Assembly: GCA_039640505.1 (NCBI GenBank)
Contig: CP046865.1
Coordinates: forward strand, 3,277,501 to 3,341,500
Direction of reading: 5' to 3'
Source: Rhodobacteraceae bacterium Araon29
Lineage (GTDB): Bacteria > Pseudomonadota > Alphaproteobacteria > Rhodobacterales > Rhodobacteraceae
Length of the DNA: 64,000 nucleotides
The notes under the pieces were generated by a model. That model was not told where the DNA came from and made no database searches. It worked only from the letters and a program-made list of their open reading frames with translations. Below, piece by piece: positions 36,126 to 45,328 of this stretch. A program made the translations under genes and the position numbers. Position 1 is the stretch's first letter. Every line of letters starts with the position of its first letter.

Positions 36126-37235
36126 TTACCCCATAAGCCCCGCATTAAGTATGCCCCGCGGATCAAATTTACTGCGGATTTTTTCTGATAAATCTGCAAC
36201 CAACGGCGATTGGGGCTGAAACTTGGGAATGCTCCCACTCTTACCTCGCACCCGGGTCGCATGACCTCCAAACTTGGATAATGGCTGCCGAGGGTTGCTA
36301 CCTTTAGGTAAAGTCCCCCAAATTAAACCGCCTGACCAGTCATATAGATGCTGATTAAAGCCAATGGCTGAAACAATTTTGGGGGCAGCGGTTGGTTTGA
36401 CCGATAACTTCCAAATATCTGCATCTTTATCTGCAAAAACATCTACATTGCGTATTTTGGACCAGAGGCTTTCGCTTTGAGTGGCGTTTGCCACCTGTGC
36501 TTCGCCAAATTTTTTCAAATAGGCTTGCAACTTTTCGGTGCGGTAAAGAACCGACTCGTTAAAACCTTCAATTCTTAAATAGGTTTGTTTTTCGCTTGGC
36601 GCATGTGCTGCTCCTGATACATCAAAGGGTGAATTCATAGCCGTGGTCAAAGCATCAATGGCAGTTTCATCATCCAAACCCTCCAGGATCAAAGTGGATT
36701 GGGTTTCCGCAATAGGCAGGACTTTGAATGCAACCTGCGTGATCACACCTAATGTGCCGTAGCTTCCTGCAAGTAATTTAACCAGATCGTATCCGGTAAC
36801 ATTCTTCATCACGCTGCCACCTGATTTAAGGATATTGCCGCTGCCATCCACAAATCTAACCCCAAGCAAAAAATCGCGGGCTGCCCCGACTTGAATGCGC
36901 CTTGGCCCGCTTATGTTTGCTGCAAATGCACCGCCAATTGTAGGCGATCCTCCTAAAGCCAGCATCGCTTGGGAATCCATCGGCTCAAACGGTAGTCTTT
37001 GGCCTTCTTGGTCCAATGCTGCTGCTATTTCCTTTAGCGGTGTTCCCGCTTGAGCGATCATTGTTAACGCCCCTGGTTGGTAGTCAATGATGCCGCTCAG
37101 TCCTTTTGTTTCAAGAGAGTTGCCGCCGCGTTCGCATACGCCGCGCGTACCGCCCCCAAAGATGCTTAATCCTCGATTTGTCTCGCGGATAACCTGTGCC
37201 ACCTCAGCTTCGGTTTTTGGCTGGAAAATATTCAT
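36126..37235 (-). CDS. glcE: glycolate oxidase FAD-binding subunit GlcE
   Basis: A 369-residue FAD-domain protein of the GlcDEF complex. The FAD-linked fold is visible in LSIFGGGTRGV, LGGSPTIGGAFAANISGPRRI, GDFLLGV-like ARDFLLGVRFVDGSGNILKSGG, and VMKNVTGYDLVKLLAGSYGTLGVITQVAFKV. It is shorter than GlcD, as usual. The C-terminus ends FDPRGILNAG. It lies 12 bases after glcD. Confidence 0.94.
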   Translation of the reverse strand: MNIFQPKTEAEVAQVIRETNRGLSIFGGGTRGVCERGGNSLETKGLSGIIDYQPGALTMIAQAGTPLKEIAAALDQEGQRLPFEPMDSQAMLALGGSPTIGGAFAANISGPRRIQVGAARDFLLGVRFVDGSGNILKSGGSVMKNVTGYDLVKLLAGSYGTLGVITQVAFKVLPIAETQSTLILEGLDDETAIDALTTAMNSPFDVSGAAHAPSEKQTYLRIEGFNESVLYRTEKLQAYLKKFGEAQVANATQSESLWSKIRNVDVFADKDADIWKLSVKPTAAPKIVSAIGFNQHLYDWSGGLIWGTLPKGSNPRQPLSKFGGHATRVRGKSGSIPKFQPQSPLVADLSEKIRSKFDPRGILNAGLMG

Positions 37236-37247
37236 ATATCTATTTGC

Positions 37248-38696
37248 TTAACTCAATGACCCATTGGAATTGCGACGCTCTGCTGAACTGTCCAAGGGGA
37301 AGACCTTGGCTGGGTTCAAAAGCCATTTGGGGTCAAATACATCTTTAATTTGCATTTGCGCCTCAAGATCAACAGCTTGAAATTGAACAGGCATTAAATC
37401 CCTTTTTTCAATGCCGACACCATGTTCACCGGTCAAGCAACCGCCAACTTCCACGCAGAGCTTTAAAATTTCTGCCCCAAATGCCTCACAGGTCTCAAGA
37501 TCACCGGGCTTGTTGGCATCGTACAAAATCAAAGGGTGTAGGTTGCCATCCCCTGCATGAAAAACATTGCCGACCTTTAATCCAAATTCTTCACTTAATT
37601 CATTCATGCGCCGCAAAACATAAGGCAATTGAGTTACAGGAATAGTTCCATCAAGGCACATGTAGTCGTTCAATTGGCCCATGGCGCCAAACGCCGATTT
37701 TCGGCCGAGCCAAATTCTATTGGCTTGATCTTCATCTTTTGCCTCTCGCAATTCGACCGGATCATGCTTGCGCGCAATTGCGGTGATTTTTTCCAATTGC
37801 TCTTCAATTTCCGCTTGGCTACCTTCGACTTCAACGATCAGCAAGGCTTCACAAAGCGGATATCCAGCGCCTGCAAAAGCATCGGTTGCTTGGATACATG
37901 GCCTATCCATAAACTCGATCGCAACAGGAAGAACACCAGCCTTTACAATATCGGCCACACAAACGCCCGCAGTTTCATTGTTATCAAATCCGATCAACAC
38001 CGGGCGCGCGCCTTCTGGTTTTGGCAAAATACGCAGCGTGGCTTCGGTTACCATGCCCAATTGACCCTCTGAGCCACAAATCAACCCCAATAGATCAAGC
38101 CCTTCTGCATCCAGATGCGGGCCACCAATTTCTATAATGTCCCCTTGCATGGTCACAAATTTGACCCCCAAAAGGTTGTTTGATGTCACGCCATATTTCA
38201 AACAATGCGCGCCGCCGGAATTCATTGCAATATTGCCCGCTATGGCACAGGCCAACTGGCTTGAGGGGTCAGGTGCATAAAAGAAGCCATCGGCCTCAAC
38301 CGCACCCGTGACGCTCAAATTCGTTCGGCCGGACTGTACCTTGATATATCGGTCTGGATAATTGGTCTCTAAGACAGCGTTCATACGTGCAACACCGATT
38401 ATTACACTATCAGCTGTGGGCAAAGCACCACCAGATAATGAAGTGCCTGAACCCCGAGGTACAACCGGGACCCGCATTTCGTTGCAGATTTTCAAAACTG
38501 CCGAGATTTCTTCTGTTGTTCTGGGTAAAACAGCGACCATCGGAGGACAGCGATATGCCGAAAGTGCATCACATTCATAGGCTTTGGTCTCAGCTTCATG
38601 ATCGATCACTGCATCTCGCGGCAAAACGCTCAGCAACCTTTTAACCAGTTCCGGTTTCCGATTTAACACGTTTTGGTCGGGGGTGGGCATTTCCAT
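37248..38696 (-). CDS. glcD: glycolate oxidase FAD-linked subunit GlcD
   Basis: Catalytic subunit (482 residues) of glycolate oxidase, with vanillyl-alcohol-oxidase-type FAD domain: VVPRGSGTSLSGGALPT, GFFYAPDPSSQLACAIAGNIAMNSGG, and the C-terminal NVFHAGDGNLHPLILYD and VGGCLTGEHGVGIEKRD, which carry active-site histidines. AAGGAAG precedes the ATG. The near-perfect palindrome at 38709-38731 lies 13 bases upstream of the ATG and contains a TATAAT, so it likely merges promoter and operator. Divergent from DUF1285. Confidence 0.95.
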   Translation of the reverse strand: MEMPTPDQNVLNRKPELVKRLLSVLPRDAVIDHEAETKAYECDALSAYRCPPMVAVLPRTTEEISAVLKICNEMRVPVVPRGSGTSLSGGALPTADSVIIGVARMNAVLETNYPDRYIKVQSGRTNLSVTGAVEADGFFYAPDPSSQLACAIAGNIAMNSGGAHCLKYGVTSNNLLGVKFVTMQGDIIEIGGPHLDAEGLDLLGLICGSEGQLGMVTEATLRILPKPEGARPVLIGFDNNETAGVCVADIVKAGVLPVAIEFMDRPCIQATDAFAGAGYPLCEALLIVEVEGSQAEIEEQLEKITAIARKHDPVELREAKDEDQANRIWLGRKSAFGAMGQLNDYMCLDGTIPVTQLPYVLRRMNELSEEFGLKVGNVFHAGDGNLHPLILYDANKPGDLETCEAFGAEILKLCVEVGGCLTGEHGVGIEKRDLMPVQFQAVDLEAQMQIKDVFDPKWLLNPAKVFPLDSSAERRNSNGSLS

Positions 38697-38708
38697 GGCA
38701 ACTTCCTT

Positions 38709-38731
38709 ATTGGTAATAAATTATAACCAAT
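38709..38731. promoter_or_regulatory. palindromic operator candidate upstream of glcDEF
   Basis: Eleven-base arms (ATTGGTAATAA and TTATAACCAAT) match at 10 of 11 positions around one central base. The ATTGGT/ACCAAT ends match the half-sites of GntR-family regulators such as PdhR/GlcC, though with a wider spacing than the E. coli sites. Minus-strand TATAAT inside the right arm could be the glcD -10 box. Confidence 0.55.
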
Positions 38732-38846
38732 TTAGCCGAAACGCAAGGGTTTTTTAAAATCCAACAACCTTATTCGTGAAAAATCTCGCTTGAAAAATAT
38801 ATCCTTTGCTAAGAGGGTAATATCACCAATTGGAGTGGCAATATCA

Positions 38847-39449
38847 ATGAGCGCAAAACCGTTAGATCCTGCCTCGGCTGACTCAATAGCAACAACGGTA
38901 ATGGCCGCGACCAAGACCCGTGGACTTCCACCAGTTGAAAAATGGAACCCACCGTTTTGCGGCGATCTCGATATGCGCATTGCGCGCGATGGAACGTGGT
39001 TTTACCTTGGCACCCCCATCGGACGGTTTGAGCTGGTTAAGCTTTTTTCTTCAGTGCTTCGCAAGGATGGAGATAAATATTTTTTGGTTACGCCTGTTGA
39101 AAAAGTTGGGATAACTGTGGACGATGCTCCATTTGTGGCCATTGACTTCAATGCCTTGGAACAGGGCAAAGAGCAAACTCTACAGTTTGAAACACAGGTT
39201 GGTGATTTTTCAATTGCCAATGGAGCCAACCCAATACGGATCGTGCGCGACCCAAAAACTGGGGAGCCGTCACCATATGTCCACATAAGAGCTGGACTTG
39301 AAGCTTTGATTGACCGCAAGAGTTTTTATAGGCTCATTGACCTTGGCATCCATGAAACACATAATCAGGAGCAATGGTTTGGGGTCTATTCTTCAGGTAC
39401 ATTTTTTCCCATCATTCCTTCGCAGGAATTGAATGAAGACGGTTCATAA
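38847..39449 (+). CDS. DUF1285 family protein
   Basis: A 200-residue cytosolic protein; ATG 38847 is used because the upstream 19 codons are unlike the family. DUF1285 motifs are clear: CGDLDMRIARDGTWFYLGTPIGR, RKDGDKYFLVTPVEKVGI, and DAPFVAIDFNALEQGKEQTL. No biochemical role is known. It is divergent from glcD and convergent with the dipeptidase-like gene. Confidence 0.82.
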   Translation: MSAKPLDPASADSIATTVMAATKTRGLPPVEKWNPPFCGDLDMRIARDGTWFYLGTPIGRFELVKLFSSVLRKDGDKYFLVTPVEKVGITVDDAPFVAIDFNALEQGKEQTLQFETQVGDFSIANGANPIRIVRDPKTGEPSPYVHIRAGLEALIDRKSFYRLIDLGIHETHNQEQWFGVYSSGTFFPIIPSQELNEDGS

Positions 39450-39510
39450 ATAGTATTACTATCTCAAATCGTGCTGCCGAGGCATTAATCTAGAAAGCCT
39501 GAAACAACAT

Positions 39511-40485
39511 TTACATGGGCACAAAATTCTCTTTGTAAAACCGGCGCCAGTTTTCCCCCATAATCCCGCTTACTTCGGATTTTGAAAGACCGGTCTGAGC
39601 AAGGCCTTCGGTAATGTTCCCAAAATCCCGGTTGTCTTGAAACCAGCTTGGCATCGGCGGAAATCCGGGCGCACTGGCCGATCCTTCCCCATAATCTATT
39701 TCTTTGCTCCAGCGCCCGACCCGCATCCATTCAACAACACTGTCTGGCTGATCCTGACACAAATCCGAGCCTATTCCCAAACTGTAAACACCATATGAAT
39801 CTGCCGCGCGGGCAATCATTTCGCAAAAGCTTTGTAATGTGCAATCTGATTTATCTTTGAGGTGATGCGGATACAGTGAAACCCCCAACATACCTCCCGC
39901 ATCTGTGACAGCTTTTAAAACATCATGCCGCTTGTTGCGCAGAGCAGGGTGCCAAGCGTGAGGGTTGGCATGGGTGATTGCAATAGGCCGTTCGGAAAGC
40001 TCTGCCGCTTCGATGGTCGAGCGATCTGCCGAATGGCTCATGTCCACAACAAGGCCCACGCGGTTCATTTCTTTGATCACCTGACGACCCATTCGGGTGA
40101 TACCTGTGTCCTCTTTTTCATAACAGCCAGTGGCCAGAAGCGACTGGTTGTTATAGGTAAGCTGCATGAAACGTGCCCCTAAGCTATGCACGATTTCCAC
40201 CAGGCCAATATCATCCTCGATCGGGCTAGGGTTCTGAAAGCCAAAGAATATCGCTGTTCTGTTGCTGTCTCTGGCCCGATCTATATCTTCGGCCCATAGG
40301 CCTTTCATAATCAGGTCGGGATACTGTTCAAACCAACGGTTCCATTGTTCAAAGTTCAAAACTGTTTCGCGAAAATTTTCGTGATAGGAAATCGTAACGT
40401 GAACTGCATCCACACCACCTTCACGCATCTGGCGGAAGATCTTTTCCGACCAATTTGCATATTGAAGGTTGTCGACGATCATCAT
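39511..40485 (-). CDS. membrane-dipeptidase (M19) family protein with altered metal site
   Basis: A 324-residue TIM-barrel protein of the renal dipeptidase superfamily. GLVVDMSHSADRST and IAITHANPHAWHPALRNKR are the regions that carry the two barrel histidines. The N-terminal HxD ligand pair of true M19 enzymes is missing: the protein begins MIVDNLQYANWSEKI. The bridging glutamate position reads GFQNPSPIEDD with Gln. Known homologues of this subfamily in Roseobacters look the same, so this is a family trait rather than a mutation. It overlaps the aldehyde dehydrogenase stop by 4 bases; the pair probably acts in one catabolic route, perhaps for an amino-acid-derived compound. Confidence 0.78.
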   Translation of the reverse strand: MMIVDNLQYANWSEKIFRQMREGGVDAVHVTISYHENFRETVLNFEQWNRWFEQYPDLIMKGLWAEDIDRARDSNRTAIFFGFQNPSPIEDDIGLVEIVHSLGARFMQLTYNNQSLLATGCYEKEDTGITRMGRQVIKEMNRVGLVVDMSHSADRSTIEAAELSERPIAITHANPHAWHPALRNKRHDVLKAVTDAGGMLGVSLYPHHLKDKSDCTLQSFCEMIARAADSYGVYSLGIGSDLCQDQPDSVVEWMRVGRWSKEIDYGEGSASAPGFPPMPSWFQDNRDFGNITEGLAQTGLSKSEVSGIMGENWRRFYKENFVPM

Positions 40486-41933
40486 GAAGGCTGCCCCGAA
40501 AAGATATAAGAGGTTTTCACGGTTGTATAGAACTCGGCCGCATAGCTGCCTTGTTCGCGCGGTCCATACGAGCTGTCGCCGCGCCCGCCAAATGGTACGT
40601 GATAGTCCGTACCAGCAGTGGGCAGGTTAACCATGACACAGCCGGTTTTCGCGTGCTGTCTAAAATGCGTTGCCCGGGCAAGGTCTTTGGTCACAATCCC
40701 GGACGTCAGTCCAAAATTTGTATCATTTACAACGTGTAAGGCCTCATCATAGCTGCCCACCTTGATCACGGCTGCCAAAGGCGCAAACATTTCTTCGCGG
40801 TTTATACGCATGCTATTTGAGCTGCCAATGAACAGCCCGGGTGACATATAAAAACCCTCTGTCGGCATTTCCAAACGTGCCCCACCGCAGGCTAGTTCCG
40901 CGCCTTCTGATTGCCCAAGAGCAACGTAATCAAGGTTTTCTTGCAGCTGCTGGGCGCTTACAATGGGGCCGATTTGAGTGCCTTCTTGCAAAGCATGGCC
41001 AACCTTCATCGCTTGCGCCCCAGCGATCATTTTTTCCACAAATGCATCATGGATGGCTTGATGCACAACCAAGCGCGATGAGGCGGTGCATTTTTGACCC
41101 GAGCCGCCAAATGCCCCGCCCAAAGCCACAGAAACAGCTAGGTCAAGGTCAGCATCATCCATCACCGCAAGGGCGTTTTTTGACCCCATTTCCATCTGCA
41201 CCTTGGTAAGGTTTTGTGCGGCTGATTGCGCAATTCCTTTGCCAACGGGCACTGAGCCGGTAAAAGAAATCGCATCCACTTTAGGACTTTCCACCAAACG
41301 CTGTCCGATGCTGCTTCCTGCCCCCATTACTAGACTAAAGAGGCCCTTGGGAATATCCTGACGGGCTATGATTTCGGTCAGCGCAACGGCAGATGCCGGG
41401 GTAAGATTGGCCGGTTTCCACACCACCGCATTGCCGTAAGCCAAGGCGGGGGCAATTTTCCATGACGCAGTGGCGGTCGGAAAGTTCCAAGGCGAAATTA
41501 TGGCAACGATACCAACAGGTTCGCGGCGAATATCAACATCAATTCCCGGTCGCACAGATTCAGCATTTTCGCCCATTTGCCGCAGGGTTTGCGCTGCATA
41601 ATAGGTAAAGAACTGACCGGCGCGATAAACTTCGCCCTTGCCTTCCGCAAATGGTTTTCCTTCTTCGCGTGACAGCAAAGTGCCAAGCTCTTCTGCGCGC
41701 TCCATCATCTCAGTGCCGATGGCGTTTAAAACGGCATATTTGCGTTCGATCCCATAGGCTGCCCATTCGATTTGGGCCACGGCAGCTTGGTCCAAGGTGG
41801 CCTCAAGTTGATCGGACGAGGCCTGCGCGTAAAGCCCGACCAGATCGGATAAATCCGACGGGTTTCGGTTTTCAATTTCGCTTTCCCCAGCAGCCCATTC
41901 CCCAGAGATATAATTTTTGTGCAGCGTTCCCAT
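40482..41933 (-). CDS. NAD(P)-dependent aldehyde dehydrogenase
   Basis: A 483-residue ALDH-superfamily enzyme from ATG 41933 (MGTLHKNYISGEWAAGESE). Catalytic residues are the Glu in MEMGSKNALAVMDDADLD and the Cys in GGSGQKCTASSRLVV. The oxyanion/cofactor part is IISPWNFPTATASWKIAPALAYGNAVVWKPA-like, split by the substrate loop. It resembles alpha-ketoglutaric semialdehyde dehydrogenases of sugar-acid and hydroxyproline catabolism, but the substrate is not certain. It is the first gene of a two-gene unit with the M19-like protein. Confidence 0.88.
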   Translation of the reverse strand: MGTLHKNYISGEWAAGESEIENRNPSDLSDLVGLYAQASSDQLEATLDQAAVAQIEWAAYGIERKYAVLNAIGTEMMERAEELGTLLSREEGKPFAEGKGEVYRAGQFFTYYAAQTLRQMGENAESVRPGIDVDIRREPVGIVAIISPWNFPTATASWKIAPALAYGNAVVWKPANLTPASAVALTEIIARQDIPKGLFSLVMGAGSSIGQRLVESPKVDAISFTGSVPVGKGIAQSAAQNLTKVQMEMGSKNALAVMDDADLDLAVSVALGGAFGGSGQKCTASSRLVVHQAIHDAFVEKMIAGAQAMKVGHALQEGTQIGPIVSAQQLQENLDYVALGQSEGAELACGGARLEMPTEGFYMSPGLFIGSSNSMRINREEMFAPLAAVIKVGSYDEALHVVNDTNFGLTSGIVTKDLARATHFRQHAKTGCVMVNLPTAGTDYHVPFGGRGDSSYGPREQGSYAAEFYTTVKTSYIFSGQPS

Positions 41934-42084
41934 CGGGCGTCCTTTTGTTAAATTTTCCTTGCCACCATGCACTGGTGACCCTAGGCCGTCAAACCCATAT
42001 CTTTGGGAATTCTGACCCTATAAACCAGCCAAAAACAGGTGACTGTATCGCGTCGGTATCACGTCAGTTTTGCGCAGGTGTGCC

Positions 42085-42143
42085 AAAAACCGCCGAAATA
42101 GACAACAATTGCGCAATTTTAGCTATTTACGGCTATGGTTTTT
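42085..42143 (-). terminator. nested hairpin terminator after polA
   Basis: The arms at 42085-42101 and 42123-42143 pair imperfectly (AAAAACC-GCCG-AAATAG with its complement plus small bulges). On the minus strand the hairpin is followed by TTTTT. A perfect 12-base palindrome, AATTGCGCAATT (42107-42118), sits inside the loop. It starts right after the polA stop codon. A regulator site for the aldehyde dehydrogenase cannot be excluded for the inner palindrome. Confidence 0.6.
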
Positions 42144-42147
42144 GCGA

Positions 42148-44946
42148 TTAATGCGCAGCGGCCCAATGGGCGCCTTGACCGGCATCAACCACCAGCGGCA
42201 CATCTAAATGCACCACCGGATCAGCGGCCTCTTGCATCACCTCTTTGGCGGCCGCAACCAACGGATCAACCTGATCCTCATCCACCTCAAACAACAGCTC
42301 GTCATGCACCTGTAGCAACATCTTTGCGGGCAGCCCGGCAATTGCCTGAGGCATACGGATCATCGCGCGGCGAATAATATCGGCCGCCGTGCCCTGGATA
42401 GGCGCGTTAATCGCGGCACGTTTGGCAAATCCGGCAGCCGGCCCTTTGGCATTAATTTCAGGCGTATGAATCACGCGGCCAAACAAGGTTTCAACCCGGC
42501 TGTTGTCTTTGGCAAATTTAACCGTGGCATCCATATATTCGCGAATGCCCGGAAAGCGTTCGAAATAGCGGTCGATAAAGCCCTGTGCCTGGCTGCGCGG
42601 AATGCGCAGATTGCGCGCCAGCCCAAAACCGGAAATGCCGTAGATGACACCAAAGTTGATCGCTTTGGCCTGCCGGCGAACATCCGGCGTCATTTGATCC
42701 AGCGGCACATCAAACATTTCCGATGCCGTCATCGCATGAATATCCTGACCCTCGCGAAAGGCGGCCTTGAGACTGTCGATACCAGCCACATGGGCCAATA
42801 TGCGCAGCTCGATCTGGCTATAGTCAAGACTGACCAGAACTTTCCCCTGCTCGGCAATAAACGCCTCACGGATGCGCCGACCATCTTCGGTGCGCACGGG
42901 GATGTTTTGCAAATTGGGATCAGTTGACGCCAAGCGGCCAGTGTTAGCACCCGCAATCACGTAAGACGTATGCACACGGCCGGTTTCAGCGTTGATGTGG
43001 TCCTGTAGCGCATCGGTATAGGTGGATTTAAGCTTGCTCAGCTGACGCCAATCCAACACCCGCTTGGGCAAATCATGGATCGTGGCGAGATCCTCTAAAA
43101 CATCCGCCCCTGTGGCATAAGCCCCTGTTTTCCCTTTTTTGCCGCCCTCATAACTCAGCTTGTCGAACATGATCTCGCCCAGTTGCTTGGGGCTGCCCAC
43201 ATTGAAACTTTCGCCAGCAAGCTCATGTATATCGGCCTCAAGCCCCGCCATTTTCTGGGCAAAGGCATTGGACATGCGCGATAGCGTATCGCGGTCAACT
43301 TTAATGCCGGCCATTTCCATGTCGGCCAAGACCGGCACCAAGGGCCGCTCAAGGGTTTCATAGACCCGCGTGACGCGGCTTTGATGCAGGCGCGGCTTAA
43401 GGGTTTGCCACAGCCGCAGGGTGATATCGGCATCCTCGGCCGCATAGGGAACGGCCTCTTCAATGCTGACCCGATCAAAGGTAATTGCAGATTTGCCTGA
43501 TCCAAGCAGTGGTTTAATCGGGATCGGGCTGTGGTCCAGATAGCGCTCAGACAGCGCGTCCATGCCATGGCCGTGCAGCCCGCCATGCAATGCATAAGAC
43601 AGCAGCATGGTGTCATCTATGGGATCAACGCAAATACCGTGGCGGGCAAATATTTTCGCATCATATTTCATATTCTGGCCGATTTTCAGGATCGATGGGC
43701 TTTCAAGCAAAGGCTTAAGCGCATCCAGAACCACATCCATGGGCAATTGCCCTTCGGCCATTTTTAAGGACCCGAATAAATCATCCGCAGCGCCTTCTTT
43801 ATGAGTTAGCGGGATATAGCAGGCGCTGCCCGCTTCGACGCAGAGCGATATGCCCACCAGTTCGGCGCGCATTTCATTCAGCGAAGTGGTTTCCGTGTCC
43901 ACTGCCACAGTGCCGCGCTCTTGAATTTTATCGATCCAAAGCTGCAAAGCGCCCAAATCGCGGATGCACTCGTAAGCGCTGGGATCAAAGGCGACCTTTT
44001 CAGGTTGGCTCACCCCGTCATCCACCACAGCTGTCTGCTCGGCAACAACCGGCGCTTCGACGCCCAGCTTATCAGCAATCCTTTTGGTCAGGGTGCGAAA
44101 TTCCATATCCCCTAGAAAGCCAAGCAAAACCTCTGGATCAGGATCGCGCACTTCCAGATCATCAATCGAAAAGGCAAGCGGCGTTGCACAGTCAAGCTGT
44201 ACCAGCTGTTTGGACAGCCGTATTTGATCGGCATTGGTCATGAGGCTTTCGCGGCGCTTGGGCTGTTTGATTTCACCGGCCCGCTCCAGAAGGCTATCAA
44301 GATCACCATATTCATTAATCAAAAGGGCGGCAGTTTTCACCCCGATGCCCGGCGCGCCGGGGACATTGTCGACGCTGTCTCCTGCCAGCGCTTGCACATC
44401 CACAACGCTTTCCGGAAAGACACCAAATTTTTCATGGACCCCGTCACGGTCAATGCGGCGGTTTTTCATCGCGTCATACATTTCAACGCCGCCGCCCACC
44501 AATTGCATCAGGTCCTTGTCAGAACTTAGAATAGTGACCCTGCCGCCTGCATCACGGGCCTGCACCGCAAGCGTGGCGATGATGTCATCGGCCTCATAGC
44601 CTTCCATTTCTTCGCAAGCGATATTAAACGCGCGGGTGGCATCGCGGGTCAGCGGCATCTGCGGACGCAAGTCCTCGGGCATTTCATCACGGTTGGCTTT
44701 GTACTGATCATAAAGATCGTTGCGAAACGTGTGACTGCCCTTGTCAAAAATAACGGCGACATGGGTGGGCGCATCGGGTCCGGTATTGGTTTCCACATAG
44801 CGCTGCAGCATATTGCAAAAACCGCTAACCGCCCCGATGGGAAGCCCGTCGGATTTGCGGGTCAGCGGCGGCAATGCATGATAGGCACGAAAGATAAATG
44901 CCGAGCCGTCGATCAAGTGCAGGTGGTGACCTTTGCCAAAATTCAT
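42148..44946 (-). CDS. polA: DNA polymerase I
   Basis: Three-domain replication/repair polymerase of 932 residues. The 5'-3' exonuclease is at about 1-290 (HLIDGSAFIFRAYHALPPLT; YEADDIIATLA). The 3'-5' exonuclease at about 330-520 still has the proofreading DTETTSL motif. The polymerase domain has LVSLDYSQIELRILAHVAG, RRQAKAINFGVIYGISGFGL and LLQVHDELLFEV. All catalytic motifs are intact, so full nick translation and proofreading are expected. The gene is monocistronic, visibly higher in G+C than the window's left part. Confidence 0.97.
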   Translation of the reverse strand: MNFGKGHHLHLIDGSAFIFRAYHALPPLTRKSDGLPIGAVSGFCNMLQRYVETNTGPDAPTHVAVIFDKGSHTFRNDLYDQYKANRDEMPEDLRPQMPLTRDATRAFNIACEEMEGYEADDIIATLAVQARDAGGRVTILSSDKDLMQLVGGGVEMYDAMKNRRIDRDGVHEKFGVFPESVVDVQALAGDSVDNVPGAPGIGVKTAALLINEYGDLDSLLERAGEIKQPKRRESLMTNADQIRLSKQLVQLDCATPLAFSIDDLEVRDPDPEVLLGFLGDMEFRTLTKRIADKLGVEAPVVAEQTAVVDDGVSQPEKVAFDPSAYECIRDLGALQLWIDKIQERGTVAVDTETTSLNEMRAELVGISLCVEAGSACYIPLTHKEGAADDLFGSLKMAEGQLPMDVVLDALKPLLESPSILKIGQNMKYDAKIFARHGICVDPIDDTMLLSYALHGGLHGHGMDALSERYLDHSPIPIKPLLGSGKSAITFDRVSIEEAVPYAAEDADITLRLWQTLKPRLHQSRVTRVYETLERPLVPVLADMEMAGIKVDRDTLSRMSNAFAQKMAGLEADIHELAGESFNVGSPKQLGEIMFDKLSYEGGKKGKTGAYATGADVLEDLATIHDLPKRVLDWRQLSKLKSTYTDALQDHINAETGRVHTSYVIAGANTGRLASTDPNLQNIPVRTEDGRRIREAFIAEQGKVLVSLDYSQIELRILAHVAGIDSLKAAFREGQDIHAMTASEMFDVPLDQMTPDVRRQAKAINFGVIYGISGFGLARNLRIPRSQAQGFIDRYFERFPGIREYMDATVKFAKDNSRVETLFGRVIHTPEINAKGPAAGFAKRAAINAPIQGTAADIIRRAMIRMPQAIAGLPAKMLLQVHDELLFEVDEDQVDPLVAAAKEVMQEAADPVVHLDVPLVVDAGQGAHWAAAH

Positions 44947-45066
44947 TTCGCGGTGTCCTTGATCAAATTGCTACACCTGAATTTCTACATCAGCCTAAAG
45001 CGCTTGGCCATTGCCTTTATACAGCGAGCTGGCACAAAAACTCTGCTTGTTACGCCAGCATAATTT

Positions 45067-45258
45067 TTAGGAACTGGCCTCGACTTGTTCGGCAAAATCG
45101 CGGTGCACCATTCTGCAATCACAATAAGGGCATTCAACCCATCCTTGGTCACTGGCGATTTGCAGCCAAACACGCGGGTGCCCCAGCGCGCCTTCGCCGC
45201 CGTCACACGACACACGATAGCTATCAACAATTTTGGTTTGTGGTGCCGGAGTTGTCAT
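45067..45258 (-). CDS. CHCC zinc-finger domain protein
   Basis: A 63-residue protein from ATG 45258 ([20 protein letters not shown]). The zinc-binding set is Cys in [13 protein letters not shown] with its His, then [14 protein letters not shown], as in the C-terminal domain of the mitochondrial complex I subunit NDUFS6. In alphaproteobacteria such short proteins are linked to complex I assembly, but that role for this one is inferred. It lies upstream of polA on the same strand and is divergent from the ABC ATPase. Confidence 0.85.
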   Translation of the reverse strand: MTTPAPQTKIVDSYRVSCDGGEGALGHPRVWLQIASDQGWVECPYCDCRMVHRDFAEQVEASS

Positions 45259-45328
45259 CGACCCATTCCCTTTTGGCTGTCTGTGCATTACCTGTCTTAT
45301 GAGCGATTAGCGAACAAGGGGCAAGAGC

